Position numbers and translations under genes: made by a program. The notes under the pieces were generated by a model that worked only from the letters and a program-made list of their open reading frames with translations, made no database searches and was not told the DNA's origin. Shown here piece after piece: positions 17,161-26,312 of a stretch of DNA of 64,000 nucleotides. This stretch comes from an uncultured Oscillospiraceae bacterium (lineage in GTDB: Bacteria; Bacillota; Clostridia; Oscillospirales; Acutalibacteraceae), in contig UQQT01000005.1 in NCBI GenBank assembly GCA_900543395.1, forward strand, positions 18,195 to 82,194, given 5' to 3'. Positions within the stretch are counted from its first letter, which is position 1, and each line of letters starts with the position of its first letter.

Positions 17161-18522
17161 ATGGCTGATAAAGCAAAAAAGGTTAAACTTAATTACGGAA
17201 AAACAGCCCTGATAGGTTTCGGATTCATGGCGGTTCAGATTGCGTGGATTATCTACAACGCTTACGTTCCGCTTATTCTCAAGGAGAACAGCACTATCGC
17301 GAATCTCTCATGGGCAAGCACCGCTGTCGGTATTATAATGGTTATCGACAACGTATTCGGCGTTGTATTCCAGCCCCTGTTCGGTAAAATATCCGACAGA
17401 ACGCACACGCGCTTCGGCAAACGTACGCCGTTTTTAATGATAGGCATACCGGTATGTGCGCTGTTATTTATCTTTATTCCGCGTATACAGCTTCTCGGCG
17501 TGCTTATGCTCGACATCATCGTGTTTAACTTCATAATGTCAACATGGCGTTCTCCCGTCGTTGCAATGATGCCCGACTTCGTTCCCTCTGAGCTTCGCGG
17601 CGAGGGCAATGCGGTTATTAACATCATGGGCGGCGTCGGTGTTGTTCTCGGTACCGTTTCCGGTAAAATAATCACAGGTATCTCCGGAAACAGCGAAACC
17701 CAGTTCGTAAGAAATAACGTTTTCCTTTTCGGTGCGATCGTTATGGTCGTATGTCTTCTTGTTGTCGTATTCCTTGTAAGAGAGCCGGACAACAGAATCA
17801 CTAAAGCCGAATCTCTCAAAATCGCCGCGGATTATAAGAAGGCAAAAGGCGGTAAGGAGAAGAAAGCTTCAATCAAGAGTCTCGGACTTACAAAGGGCGA
17901 GAAAAAGAGCCTTATATTCATGCTTATCGCTCTGTTCTTCAACTCGAACGCTACCGATTCTATCAATACTTATTTTACCACATTCGCAAAATACGAGCTT
18001 AACTTTAAAGAGTCCGACGCGTCTCTTATAATTACGCTCTTTGCAGCCGCTACCGTTATCGGAGCTATTCCCGCAGGTAAGCTCGGTCAGAAATTCGGAC
18101 GTAAAAAGACTATTATGTCGGGCTGGATCGGCGTTCTTGTTCTCTTCCTGCTCTATGCGATAACGCAGTGGTTCTGGCTTCTTTATGTCGCCATCGTTGC
18201 GGGCGGTATTCTTATTGCATTCGTTACTATCAATACGCTTCCCCTTGTTCTCGAAATCGGCGGTATCGACAGAGTCGGAACGTTTACCGGTTATTACTAT
18301 ACCGCTACGTTCTCCGCTTCCATAGTAGGTCCCGTTCTCGTAGGTACCATGTTCGATATAACTAAGGTATTCTCCTCTACAGGAGAAATCAACTACTGGT
18401 CGCTGTTCTTCTACTGCCCCGTCTGCTTCGCTCTCGCGCTGTTGTGCATGTCGCAGGTTAAGCACGGCGAGACAAGAACAATCTCCGAGGAAGTGATAAA
18501 GGACGCTCAGCAGGACGACTGA
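17161..18522 (+). CDS. MFS sugar transporter (GPH/SLC45-like)
   Basis: 453 residues with twelve predicted helices. The loop between helices 2 and 3 reads GKISDRTHTRFGKRTPF, the D-R-x-x-x-R-x-G-R/K-R-x-P pattern of glycoside/SLC45-like sugar symporters, and a weaker copy GKLGQKFGRKKTI follows helix 8. Likely substrate is a sugar taken up with a cation; this is inference. Monocistronic with its own promoter. No adjacent catabolic gene identifies the sugar. Confidence 0.85.
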   Translation: MADKAKKVKLNYGKTALIGFGFMAVQIAWIIYNAYVPLILKENSTIANLSWASTAVGIIMVIDNVFGVVFQPLFGKISDRTHTRFGKRTPFLMIGIPVCALLFIFIPRIQLLGVLMLDIIVFNFIMSTWRSPVVAMMPDFVPSELRGEGNAVINIMGGVGVVLGTVSGKIITGISGNSETQFVRNNVFLFGAIVMVVCLLVVVFLVREPDNRITKAESLKIAADYKKAKGGKEKKASIKSLGLTKGEKKSLIFMLIALFFNSNATDSINTYFTTFAKYELNFKESDASLIITLFAAATVIGAIPAGKLGQKFGRKKTIMSGWIGVLVLFLLYAITQWFWLLYVAIVAGGILIAFVTINTLPLVLEIGGIDRVGTFTGYYYTATFSASIVGPVLVGTMFDITKVFSSTGEINYWSLFFYCPVCFALALLCMSQVKHGETRTISEEVIKDAQQDD

Positions 18523-18529
18523 TATCGGG

Positions 18530-18752
18530 CTTTATCTTTCGGCGCAGACCGAAAATTTCTAAAAAATTTTCTAAACGCTTTCTTTACCCTCTCGCAGTAC
18601 CTATGTACGGCTTCGGGGATAAAGAAGGCGTTTTCTGCATCCGAAATCTAAAGTCCGGGCAGGTCTCATCGCATGGAACGGCGGACTTTATCTTTCGGCG
18701 CAGAGAAAAAAACAATGATTATTCCAAACGTTTTCTCTACCCTCTCGCAGTA
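18530..18752. repeat. Imperfect direct repeat, two ~65-70 bp copies, intergenic
   Basis: Copy 1 (18530-18599) and copy 2 (18686-18752) both begin CTTTATCTTTCGGCGCAGA and end in a block like TACCCTCTCGCAGTA, 153-156 bp apart, with a variable middle. No credible protein spans them. The CTCGCAGTAC...GTACGGC stretch after copy 1 loosely resembles the structured element at 60762-60818. Together with the terminator at 18786 this fills the 560-bp gap 18523-19083; nothing further is seen in 18827-19083, which is AT-rich. Confidence 0.6.
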
Positions 18753-18785
18753 AAGGGAGCGTTTTATTTTATGCGGAAAGCATAC

Positions 18786-18826
18786 AAAAACCGAGACCCG
18801 ATAAAAAATCAAGTCCCGGTTTTTTT
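18786..18826. terminator. Bidirectional terminator
   Basis: AAAAACCGAGAC / GTCCCGGTTTTT stem with one mismatch, T run on both strands. It can serve the MFS gene region on plus and the DUF554 gene on minus. Confidence 0.75.
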
Positions 18827-19083
18827 GAATAGTAAACATTATTTTATAGAGGAATACACATTGTATTCACGCGGTAAAGGCAGAGATTTTTAAGTATGAT
18901 TTTGCCGACTTAAAACCGCCGATTTTATATTGCCGACGCATTGCTATTTATATTATTACCGTAAGTCTCATGCGGGAATATGATATCTTTCCCTGCAAAA
19001 GAATGTTTGTGTTTATGAAATGAAATCTGTGGTAAATCGTTATTCTACGGTCAAATTTATTGTTTAAATACGAACAATTCGAT

Positions 19084-19824
19084 TTATAAATTCGAAACAA
19101 TCGAATACACCGCCGTTACCGGCAGTGCGGGGAGCATATTTCCGACTCTGAATTTTTTATTGAATACACTGTTGACTCCGACCGCGAAAATCATCACCGA
19201 GCCGACGAGCGATATATCGTCGACGAGCGCGGTTGTCACATACGGTTTTATAAGTTCTGCAAGAAGCGTTATAGAACCCTGAAATATTCCTATCGGAATA
19301 AACGAGAAGAGACAGCCGATTCCCATTGACGACGCCATTACGATTATTATTAAAAAGTCAAGAAGCGATTTTGCAAACAACGTGGCATGGTCTCCCGTCA
19401 GCCCATCCTGAAGCGAGCCGACAACCGCCATTGCCCCGACGCATACGACGAGCGACGAGCTTACGAACGCGTCCGTGAATCCGCCGTCGTTTTTGGCTTT
19501 GACCTTTTCTTTTAATTTATCGCCGAATTTTTCGAGATACTTTTCTATATTAATAAGCTCTCCGGTAAGCGTTCCGAGCGACAGACTTATAATCATCATC
19601 AGCGTTCCGTATGATGAAAGTCTGCCGTCCTCGATTATCAGCATTTTTGAAAGAGCGCCCGAGAGTCCGACGAACATTACCGCGAGTCCGAGCACCTTCA
19701 TTAGCGAATCCTGCATTGATTCCTTTATTTTTTTACCGAAAAGCGTTCCGATAAGTCCGCCGGCTATGACCGCACAGACGTTGACAGCCGTTCCGAGCCC
19801 TTTAAGAGTGTTAAGAAGCTCCAT
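19084..19824 (-). CDS. DUF554 family membrane protein
   Basis: 246 residues, mostly hydrophobic with about seven helices. It matches the DUF554/YqgA family layout: an N-terminal NVCAVIAGGLIGTLFGKK, a central GLSGALSKML, then CVGAMAVVGSLQDGLTGDH. Function unknown; a transport role is assumed. Its start overlaps the end of the upstream EamA gene by 14 bp, so the two are probably translated together. Confidence 0.85.
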   Translation of the reverse strand: MELLNTLKGLGTAVNVCAVIAGGLIGTLFGKKIKESMQDSLMKVLGLAVMFVGLSGALSKMLIIEDGRLSSYGTLMMIISLSLGTLTGELINIEKYLEKFGDKLKEKVKAKNDGGFTDAFVSSSLVVCVGAMAVVGSLQDGLTGDHATLFAKSLLDFLIIIVMASSMGIGCLFSFIPIGIFQGSITLLAELIKPYVTTALVDDISLVGSVMIFAVGVNSVFNKKFRVGNMLPALPVTAVYSIVSNL

Positions 19825-20758
19825 GCACTTTACCTTCTTTCTTTTTTTCGGTTAAGGTAAGAATGAATAACGTCGACAGAATCAGCGCGAAGCCTATTAA
19901 ATCGACGGGGTAAAATTTTGTTTTAAGCCACAGCGCGGAAATTACCGCGGCGGAGAGCGGCTCAACGCTTGCGAACAAGCTTGCTTTTACCGCGCCTATC
20001 ATCGTAACGCCCGTCAGGTAGAATGTAAACGAGCATACCGTTCCGAGAATTACGATAGCCGAAAACGCCGTAATGCTGCCTTTATCGAGAGTGAATTCGT
20101 AATTCCACGGACGGAAAATCAGACTTAATATTACGCCGCCTGTAAGCATTCCCCAGCCTGTGACGACTGCGGGGTTATACTTATTCATAATTCGTTTCGG
20201 CTGGATTGAATATACAACGCAGGTGCATGCGGACAGCAGTCCGACAGTCAATGCTTTCGGCGAAATCGCAAGCGACGTAAACGAGCCGTGCGTTGCAATC
20301 AGGAACGTGCCGGAAAGAGCGAGCACGACGGCGATTATCTCGTTTAAATGAGGTGCTTGCTTTTTTATAATGCATGTTACCGCCATGATCATAACGGGGT
20401 TTGTGTACTGTAAAACCGTAGCCGTTCCCGCGTTCGAATACTGAATCGTATAAAAATACGTAAACTGGCACAGCATGAGACCCACTACGCCGAAAATTAT
20501 CTGATCGAGCGCGTCGCGTTTGTTTTTGAACACGTCGAATATTCTGCCCTTGTATCTGACCGCACAGATTATGAGCAGGATAACTCCCGCCGTAAAAAGC
20601 CTCAAAGGAACGAGCGTCTGCGAGACAAAGCCCTTATTTTCAAAAAGGAACTGACCGCATGAGCCGGACAGTCCCCAAAACACGCCGCCGATAAGAGTCA
20701 GCACGGTGCCGAGCGCGTTTTTGTCTTTTAATAACTTATTCATGTCTATCTCTCCCAT
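19811..20758 (-). CDS. EamA/DMT-superfamily transporter
   Basis: 315 residues with ten predicted helices in two EamA repeats. The first starts near GGVFWGLSGSCGQFLF and contains YSNAGTATVLQYTNPVM; the second contains GAVKASLFASVEPLSAAV. Both are characteristic of drug/metabolite exporters. Substrate unknown. Two starts are possible: MGEIDMNKL at 20758, or the second Met five codons later. Divergent from queH. Confidence 0.9.
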   Translation of the reverse strand: MGEIDMNKLLKDKNALGTVLTLIGGVFWGLSGSCGQFLFENKGFVSQTLVPLRLFTAGVILLIICAVRYKGRIFDVFKNKRDALDQIIFGVVGLMLCQFTYFYTIQYSNAGTATVLQYTNPVMIMAVTCIIKKQAPHLNEIIAVVLALSGTFLIATHGSFTSLAISPKALTVGLLSACTCVVYSIQPKRIMNKYNPAVVTGWGMLTGGVILSLIFRPWNYEFTLDKGSITAFSAIVILGTVCSFTFYLTGVTMIGAVKASLFASVEPLSAAVISALWLKTKFYPVDLIGFALILSTLFILTLTEKKKEGKVHGAS

Positions 20759-20766
20759 AATATAAA

Positions 20767-20795
20767 ATTGTATATTTATAAATTGTATAAGTCAA
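20767..20795 (-). promoter_or_regulatory. Promoter of the EamA-DUF554 operon
   Basis: Minus strand TTGACT (20790-20795), 17 bp, TACAAT (20767-20772), close to the EamA start and back to back with the queH promoter. Confidence 0.6.
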
Positions 20796-20816
20796 CGGCA
20801 ATATTGTACAACAGTG

Positions 20817-20845
20817 TTTACATTCGATAAAAAAAATAGTACAAT
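20817..20845 (+). promoter_or_regulatory. queH promoter
   Basis: TTTACA (20817-20822), 17 bp, TACAAT (20840-20845). It lies over the beginning of the longer open frame, so the real queH start must be the ATG at 20862. Confidence 0.6.
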
Positions 20846-20861
20846 AAAACACGGTGAGTCT

Positions 20862-21497
20862 ATGCAAAAGATAAATTATCAGAAAATGCTCGACGACGTT
20901 ATCGAAAAAAATAAAAAAGACGGCATAAAGCCGACGCTTCTTCTGCACGCGTGCTGCGCGCCGTGCTCGAGTTACGTTCTCGAGTATTTAAATCAATTTT
21001 TCGATATCACAATGTTTTTTTATAATCCGAATATCTCCCCGAGGGAGGAATTCGACTTCAGATTGTCTGAGCTTAAACGGCTTATAACCGAGATGAATTT
21101 GAATATAAAAGTGACCGTCGGCGATTATGACAGCGATTTGTTTTATGAAAATTCGAAAGGTCACGAGTCTGAACCCGAGGGAGGCGAGCGCTGTTTCAGG
21201 TGCTACGAAATGCGTCTTAGAAAAACGGCTTTGCTTGCAAAAGACGGCGGATTCGATTATTTTACGACCACATTGTCTATAAGTCCGTACAAAAACGCCG
21301 AAAAACTCAATGAAATCGGCGGACGGCTTTCAGAAGAATACGGCGTAAAATATCTATATTCCGACTTTAAAAAGAAAAACGGATATAAACGCTCGATTGA
21401 ACTGTCAAAAATATATTCGCTTTACAGACAGGATTACTGCGGCTGCGTTTTTTCTAAGGAAATAACGAGGAAGCTTCGAGCCGAAAAAGAAAAATAA
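20862..21497 (+). CDS. queH: Epoxyqueuosine reductase QueH (DUF208)
   Basis: 211 residues. QueH reduces epoxyqueuosine to queuosine in tRNA, replacing QueG in many anaerobes. Metal ligands are visible: the N-terminal LLHACCAPCSSY, the RCFRCYEMRL block and the C-terminal DYCGCVFS, all expected for an Fe-S/Fe enzyme. Start chosen from the GGTGAG ribosome site and the promoter just upstream. No other queuosine gene lies in this window. The next two genes follow at 33 and 11 bp, so an operon is likely. Confidence 0.92.
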   Translation: MQKINYQKMLDDVIEKNKKDGIKPTLLLHACCAPCSSYVLEYLNQFFDITMFFYNPNISPREEFDFRLSELKRLITEMNLNIKVTVGDYDSDLFYENSKGHESEPEGGERCFRCYEMRLRKTALLAKDGGFDYFTTTLSISPYKNAEKLNEIGGRLSEEYGVKYLYSDFKKKNGYKRSIELSKIYSLYRQDYCGCVFSKEITRKLRAEKEK

Positions 21498-21530
21498 TAA
21501 AATAATTTTAAATCGAAAGGAAAAACAAAA

Positions 21531-22298
21531 ATGAGAGTTATGAGCTTTAATGTTCTCTGCGGAGGAAAGGGAAAAAACTACTGGACGACGAGAAAGGATA
21601 TGGTTGTTTCGGTTATAAAAAAATACAACCCCGATACGTTCGGACTTCAGGAGGCTCACAGCCGTTGGATGAATGTGCTGTGCGCAGGACTTCCCGAGTA
21701 TGATTATGTCGGCGTCGGCAGAGATAACGGAAAACGTCTCGGCGAGTTTTCCCCAGTATTTTATAAAAAGGACAAATTCGAGGTCGTTTCATCGGGTAAT
21801 TTCTGGCTCAGCGAAACGCCCGAAATCGCGGGATCAAAGGGCTGGGACGCCGCGTGCGTGAGAATATGCTCATACGCCGTGTTAAGAGATAAAAAGACGA
21901 AAAAAGAGTTCGCGCATTTTAACACGCACTTAGACCATATAGGTCAGACCGCTATGAGCGAAGGCGCAAAGCTTATAGCGAAGAGGGCGGGAGAGGTTAC
22001 GTCCGTCCCCGTTATCGTCACGGGAGACTTTAACGTCATGCCCGGCAGCGAGCCGTATAAGCAGATGATTAACGCAGGCTTTTCCGATACGAGAGACTGC
22101 GCGAAAATGACCGACGGCTGCTATACGTTTCACGCGTTCGATATTCCGATAAGAGACGGCGAATGCGCGAGAGAAATTATCGATTTTATTTTTGAAAGAG
22201 GCGTTAAGAGCGTAAAGGAATTCAGAGTTATAACCGATAAATTCGGCGACAGATATCCGTCGGATCACTACCCGGTTATTGCCGATATTGAATTATAA
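21531..22298 (+). CDS. Endonuclease/exonuclease/phosphatase (EEP) family hydrolase
   Basis: 255 residues. EEP fold motifs in order: MSFNVLC (Asn), GLQEAH (metal-binding Glu), NTHLDHIG (His), TGDFNVMPGS (Asp/Asn) and the terminal SDHYPV (Asp-His). No signal peptide, so cytosolic. The family covers nucleases, phosphatases and phosphodiesterases; the substrate cannot be deduced. GAAAGGAA precedes the ATG. Second gene of the probable queH operon. Confidence 0.88.
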   Translation: MRVMSFNVLCGGKGKNYWTTRKDMVVSVIKKYNPDTFGLQEAHSRWMNVLCAGLPEYDYVGVGRDNGKRLGEFSPVFYKKDKFEVVSSGNFWLSETPEIAGSKGWDAACVRICSYAVLRDKKTKKEFAHFNTHLDHIGQTAMSEGAKLIAKRAGEVTSVPVIVTGDFNVMPGSEPYKQMINAGFSDTRDCAKMTDGCYTFHAFDIPIRDGECAREIIDFIFERGVKSVKEFRVITDKFGDRYPSDHYPVIADIEL

Positions 22299-22309
22299 GG
22301 ACGTTAATA

Positions 22310-23041
22310 ATGTTTAAGGGAAGCGAATATTTCTATTATTTGATGTACGCCGTCGGATTTATCATGACGCTGTTCATTAATTTAAAAACGCATGACAGGT
22401 ATTCTCTTACGAAGAAAAAAGCCGTCGTTTACACTGTGTGCATGTTCCTGTGCGGAATCGTCGGCGCGCTTTTGATGTCGGATATTTACAACGCCTGCTG
22501 CAAGAGCATCGGCGTGAATGAAAACAGTACGGTTTCGATTTTCGGGGCTGTTGTTTTTGCTCCGATCTTCATGACGGTTTTCTTTCTTATAGAAAAGAGC
22601 GATGCTTTAAGAAATCTTGACATGCTGACGCCCGGCATTTTTATAACGCTTACGTGCGCTAAATTCGGATGCTTTCTCGACGGGTGCTGTATGGGCGTGC
22701 CGTATGAAAACGGAATTTATAATCCGATTGTAAATACGCGCGTTTTTCCGGTTCAGATATGCGAAGTTCTGAGCATGATAATAATGCTTGTCCTGACTCA
22801 AACGTATATAAAAAAGGGAAAGAATGTCCCTGCGGGGTTTGATTATCCGCTGACAACCGCCGTTTACTGCGTTATCAGATTTTTGTGGGAATTTATGCGT
22901 TATTACGATGAATCAATGCGTCACGGATTTTTCGGCGTTACGTTCTGGCAGGGATGGTGCATTATAATGTTCGTTCTGTCGGTGGTTATGATGACGGTGC
23001 TTAAAATCCGTTCGGGAAAAAACCGCGTAATTGAAAATTGA
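22310..23041 (+). CDS. Lgt-like (prolipoprotein diacylglyceryl transferase family) membrane protein
   Basis: 243 residues with about seven helices. The segment AKFGCFLDGCCMG corresponds to the conserved R-x-GNFxNGE region of Lgt, and RFLWEFMRYYD to its C-terminal R...E...R segment. However the HGGL catalytic loop is not seen, the Arg of the first motif is Lys, and R-H-P-S-Q is replaced by RVFPVQ. So it belongs to the divergent GCCxG branch and need not be the housekeeping Lgt. Last gene of the probable queH operon. Confidence 0.7.
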   Translation: MFKGSEYFYYLMYAVGFIMTLFINLKTHDRYSLTKKKAVVYTVCMFLCGIVGALLMSDIYNACCKSIGVNENSTVSIFGAVVFAPIFMTVFFLIEKSDALRNLDMLTPGIFITLTCAKFGCFLDGCCMGVPYENGIYNPIVNTRVFPVQICEVLSMIIMLVLTQTYIKKGKNVPAGFDYPLTTAVYCVIRFLWEFMRYYDESMRHGFFGVTFWQGWCIIMFVLSVVMMTVLKIRSGKNRVIEN

Positions 23042-23059
23042 CAAAATTCTTATTTTGCC

Positions 23060-23088
23060 TTGACTTTATTTTGTCTGTTTGTTATCAT
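23060..23088 (+). promoter_or_regulatory. nhaC promoter
   Basis: TTGACT (23060-23065), 17 bp, TATCAT (23083-23088). Transcription would begin near 23095, which excludes the upstream in-frame ATG at 23079 as the start. Confidence 0.6.
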
Positions 23089-23123
23089 TACATAGCATGT
23101 TAAAAAATGAAAGGTATGGTTAC

Positions 23124-25031
23124 ATGAAAAACTTATCTGCACGTAAGAGCCGTAGATTTTTCTGCGTTCTTGTAATGTGCATCCTTACGTTCATTGTCGG
23201 TATTATTACGTGTGCGGCGGCTCCCGCAGAGGATGCGACCGCTTCCGCACAGCCCGACGGTGCAGTTACGGATGAGGCTGTCGCCTTGTCAGCGGATTTG
23301 CCCGTCTCGACGTTTACCGTAGAGGGTAAAGAGTATTATATCGACGGTGAAAAGCCCGACGGACTCGGCGAGGACGTTCTCGGGGCTCTCGATTATGCCG
23401 AAAATTACGCGGATAATCTCGGCTCCGACCCCGATTTCCACGAGCATATCGACACCGCAATAAAGACCGTACGTAATGACGTTAAGGCGTATGCTACGTT
23501 TTGGGCGCTTATTCCCCCGATTATCGCAATCGTCCTTGCTCTTATAACGAAAGAGGTTTATTCCTCGCTCGTTATCGGTATTATCGCCGGCGGTATCATT
23601 TACTCGGGCGGAAATTTCGAGACTACAATGTCTCACGTTCTTATCGACGGATTCGTTTCGAATATAGCCGATTCATATAATATGGGTATTCTGCTCTTCC
23701 TTATCATTCTCGGCGCGATGGTTGCAATGATGAACAAGGCGGGCGGCTCGGCGGCGTTCGGCAGATGGACGTTTAAGCATATAAAGTCAAGAACCGGCGC
23801 ACAGCTTATGACTATACTTCTCGGAGTTCTTATATTCATAGACGACTATTTCAACTGTCTTACCGTAGGTTCCGTTATGCGGCCCGTTACGGATAAGCAC
23901 AATATATCAAGAGCAAAGCTCTCTTACCTTATCGACGCTACGGCGGCTCCCGTCTGCATTATCGCTCCCATTTCGTCATGGGCGGCTGCAGTTGCGGGAT
24001 TTGCAAACGCCGCGGGCGCAGAGAGCGGAATCAAGCTTTTCATAGAGGCTATTCCGTATAACTTCTACGCGCTTCTCACTATCGTAATGATGGTATTCCT
24101 CGCGCTTACGGGTATTGACTACGGCCCGATGAAGATTCACGAGGACAATGCAAAGAACGGTGATTTGTTTACCTCGGGTATGCACGAAGCGGTTGACGAT
24201 ATGAAGGTTAACGAAAAGGGCAGAGTATGCGACCTTGTAGTTCCGATTCTCGTTCTTATTGTTACATGCGTTATCGGAATGATTTACTCGGGCGGATTTT
24301 TCACCGCAGGCGAGGACGGATATCATGATTTCGTAACGGCGTTTTCGAATTCCGACGCGTCCGTAGGTCTTGTTTACGGTTCGTCAATTGCTCTCATTTT
24401 CACAATAATATTCTTCCTTATCAGAAGAGTTATCAATTTCAAAGAGATTATGGCTTCTGTTCCCGAGGGCTTCAAGGCTATGGTTCCCGCTATAATGATT
24501 CTCGCATGCGCGTGGACTCTTAAAGCGATGACCGACAGCCTCGGTGCGAAGATATTCATTTCACGTCTCGTTGAAAGCTCGGCGGGCAGACTCGATTTCA
24601 TTCTCCCGGCTATTATATTCGCGATTGCCGTAGGACTTTCGTTCGCAACCGGTACGTCGTGGGGTACGTTCGGCATACTTATCCCGATCGTATTGAGCGT
24701 ATTCAACGCAGGCGACCCGATGATGATTATCGCCATCAGCGCGTGCATGGCGGGCGCGGTATGCGGTGACCACTGCTCACCTATTTCCGATACCACAATA
24801 ATGGCTTCCGCGGGCGCACAGTGCGACCATATCAACCACGTTTCGACCCAGCTTCCGTATGCTCTGACCGTCGCGGCGGTATCGTTCGTTTCGTACATTA
24901 TCGCAGGACTCGTAAAGAGCGCATGGATTGCGCTTCCCGTTGCGATTGTACTTATGATTGCAACGCTGTTCGTTATCAGAGCCGTTGACTCTAAGAAGAA
25001 CGGCAAACCGCAGACGAAAAAGGCGAAGTAA
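23124..25031 (+). CDS. NhaC-family Na+/H+ antiporter with an exported N-terminal domain
   Basis: 635 residues from the ATG at 23124 (AAAGGTATGG upstream). The C-terminal ~520 residues are a standard NhaC-type antiporter with about twelve helices and motifs such as LGVLIFIDDYFNCLTVGSVMRP, LIDATAAPVCIIAPISSWAA and GDHCSPISDTTIMASAGA. Unusually it begins with a signal-peptide-like segment (KSRRFFCVLVMCILTFIVG, then CAAAP) and about 80 acidic residues before the first antiporter helix, which would lie outside the cell. Role: sodium or other cation/proton exchange. Monocistronic. Confidence 0.88.
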   Translation: MKNLSARKSRRFFCVLVMCILTFIVGIITCAAAPAEDATASAQPDGAVTDEAVALSADLPVSTFTVEGKEYYIDGEKPDGLGEDVLGALDYAENYADNLGSDPDFHEHIDTAIKTVRNDVKAYATFWALIPPIIAIVLALITKEVYSSLVIGIIAGGIIYSGGNFETTMSHVLIDGFVSNIADSYNMGILLFLIILGAMVAMMNKAGGSAAFGRWTFKHIKSRTGAQLMTILLGVLIFIDDYFNCLTVGSVMRPVTDKHNISRAKLSYLIDATAAPVCIIAPISSWAAAVAGFANAAGAESGIKLFIEAIPYNFYALLTIVMMVFLALTGIDYGPMKIHEDNAKNGDLFTSGMHEAVDDMKVNEKGRVCDLVVPILVLIVTCVIGMIYSGGFFTAGEDGYHDFVTAFSNSDASVGLVYGSSIALIFTIIFFLIRRVINFKEIMASVPEGFKAMVPAIMILACAWTLKAMTDSLGAKIFISRLVESSAGRLDFILPAIIFAIAVGLSFATGTSWGTFGILIPIVLSVFNAGDPMMIIAISACMAGAVCGDHCSPISDTTIMASAGAQCDHINHVSTQLPYALTVAAVSFVSYIIAGLVKSAWIALPVAIVLMIATLFVIRAVDSKKNGKPQTKKAK

Positions 25032-25057
25032 TTAAAACAAGTAAAATACTATATGTC

Positions 25058-25090
25058 GTCCCGAAGCGTTATGTTTCGGGGCGTTCGGTT
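25058..25090 (+). terminator. Hairpin after nhaC
   Basis: CGTCCCGAA / TTTCGGGGCG stem with a small loop, followed by a T-poor tract; probable weak terminator separating nhaC from recA. Confidence 0.5.
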
Positions 25091-25121
25091 TAATTTTGTA
25101 TCTTCTTTTTGAAAAAAAGTG

Positions 25122-25150
25122 TTGCATTTATAAAAGAAATATTATATAAT
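25122..25150 (+). promoter_or_regulatory. recA promoter
   Basis: TTGCAT (25122-25127), 17 bp, TATAAT (25145-25150). A GAACATTTGTG block at 25158-25168 overlaps the expected transcription start and resembles half of a Gram-positive LexA site (GAACNNNNGTTC) but lacks the second half. Confidence 0.7.
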
Positions 25151-25202
25151 ATTCATCGAACATTTGTGCTGAAAATTTTTGGTTCCGAAAGGATGTTTTT
25201 AT

Positions 25203-26312
25203 ATGGCCGATAAGGAAAAGGCTTTGGAAACGGCTTTACAGCAGATTGAGAAAAAATACGGCAAGGGTGCGATTATGCGTCTCGGCTCGACGGCGAGCCT
25301 TAATATAGAATCGATTTCGACGGGTTCTATTTCTCTTGACAATGCTACGGGTATAGGCGGTCTGCCGAAGGGCAGAATAGTTGAGATTTACGGCCCCGAA
25401 TCCTCTGGTAAAACCACGCTTGCGCTCCATGTTGTCGCACAGGCTCAGAAGGCAGGCGGAGAAGCCGCGTTTGTTGACGCGGAGCATGCTCTTGACCCCG
25501 TTTATGCTTCTCATCTCGGAGTTGACGTTGACTCTCTGCTCGTTTCGCAGCCTGACAACGGCGAACAGGCTCTCGAAATTACCGAGGCTCTCGCTCGTTC
25601 CGGTGCGCTTGACGTCGTTGTTGTCGACTCGGTCGCCGCGCTTGTTCCCAAAGCCGAAATTGAGGGCGATATGGGAGACAGCCACGTGGGTCTGCATGCA
25701 AGGCTTATGTCGCAGGCGTTGAGAAAGCTTACCGGCGCGATTGCAAAATCAAATACAATCGTTATATTCATAAACCAGCTTCGTGAAAAGGTCGGCGTTA
25801 TGTACGGAAGCCCGGAGGTTACGACCGGCGGACGTGCGCTTAAATTCTACTCTACAATGCGTATGGATGTAAGAAGAGTCGAACAGATTAAAGGACCCGG
25901 AAACGAATTTATCGGTTCGAGAACAAGAGTAAAGATAGTTAAAAATAAGGTTGCCCCTCCGTTCAAAGATGCTGAATTCGACATAATGTACGGCTCGGGT
26001 ATATCAAAAGTCGGCGAGACTGTGGATATCGGCGTTAACCTCGACGTTCTCAAAAAGAGCGGAGCCTGGTTCTACTACGGCGATATGAGACTCGGACAGG
26101 GCAGAGAGAACGTAAAAACGTACCTGCAGCAGAACCCGGAGCTTATGGCGGAAATTGAAGAAAAAATCCGCGTTAAGATGAAAGAAAACGCGAATTCGAA
26201 AACCGGTTCGGATGATAAAAAAGGGACTCCCGTTTCGGCTAAGCCGGTTATGAAGGCTCCCGCAACGCAGGCTCAGGCTAAAGCCAGACTCGATATTACG
26301 GTTGACGACTGA
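25203..26312 (+). CDS. recA: Recombinase RecA
   Basis: 369 residues from the ATG at 25203, which follows GAAAGGATG; an upstream in-frame GTG or ATG does not fit the family. Walker A at 64-72 (GPESSGKTT), the FVDAEHALDP and VVVDSVAALVPKAE blocks, loop L1 and L2 regions (GDSHVGLHARLMSQALRK and FINQLREKVGVMYGSPEVTTGG) are intact. The C-terminal ~40 residues are a charged, low-complexity tail. RecA drives homologous recombination and LexA cleavage. Its TGA shares a base with the recX ATG. Confidence 0.98.
   Translation: MADKEKALETALQQIEKKYGKGAIMRLGSTASLNIESISTGSISLDNATGIGGLPKGRIVEIYGPESSGKTTLALHVVAQAQKAGGEAAFVDAEHALDPVYASHLGVDVDSLLVSQPDNGEQALEITEALARSGALDVVVVDSVAALVPKAEIEGDMGDSHVGLHARLMSQALRKLTGAIAKSNTIVIFINQLREKVGVMYGSPEVTTGGRALKFYSTMRMDVRRVEQIKGPGNEFIGSRTRVKIVKNKVAPPFKDAEFDIMYGSGISKVGETVDIGVNLDVLKKSGAWFYYGDMRLGQGRENVKTYLQQNPELMAEIEEKIRVKMKENANSKTGSDDKKGTPVSAKPVMKAPATQAQAKARLDITVDD

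Noticed and set aside
18603..18893. 96-residue open frame in the gap after the MFS gene
   Set aside because: It crosses a repeat copy and a strong terminator, has no ribosome site and no protein-like pattern.
25150..25175. LexA box at the recA promoter
   Set aside because: GAACATTTGTG gives only one half-site; the second half needed for GAACNNNNGTTC is absent.
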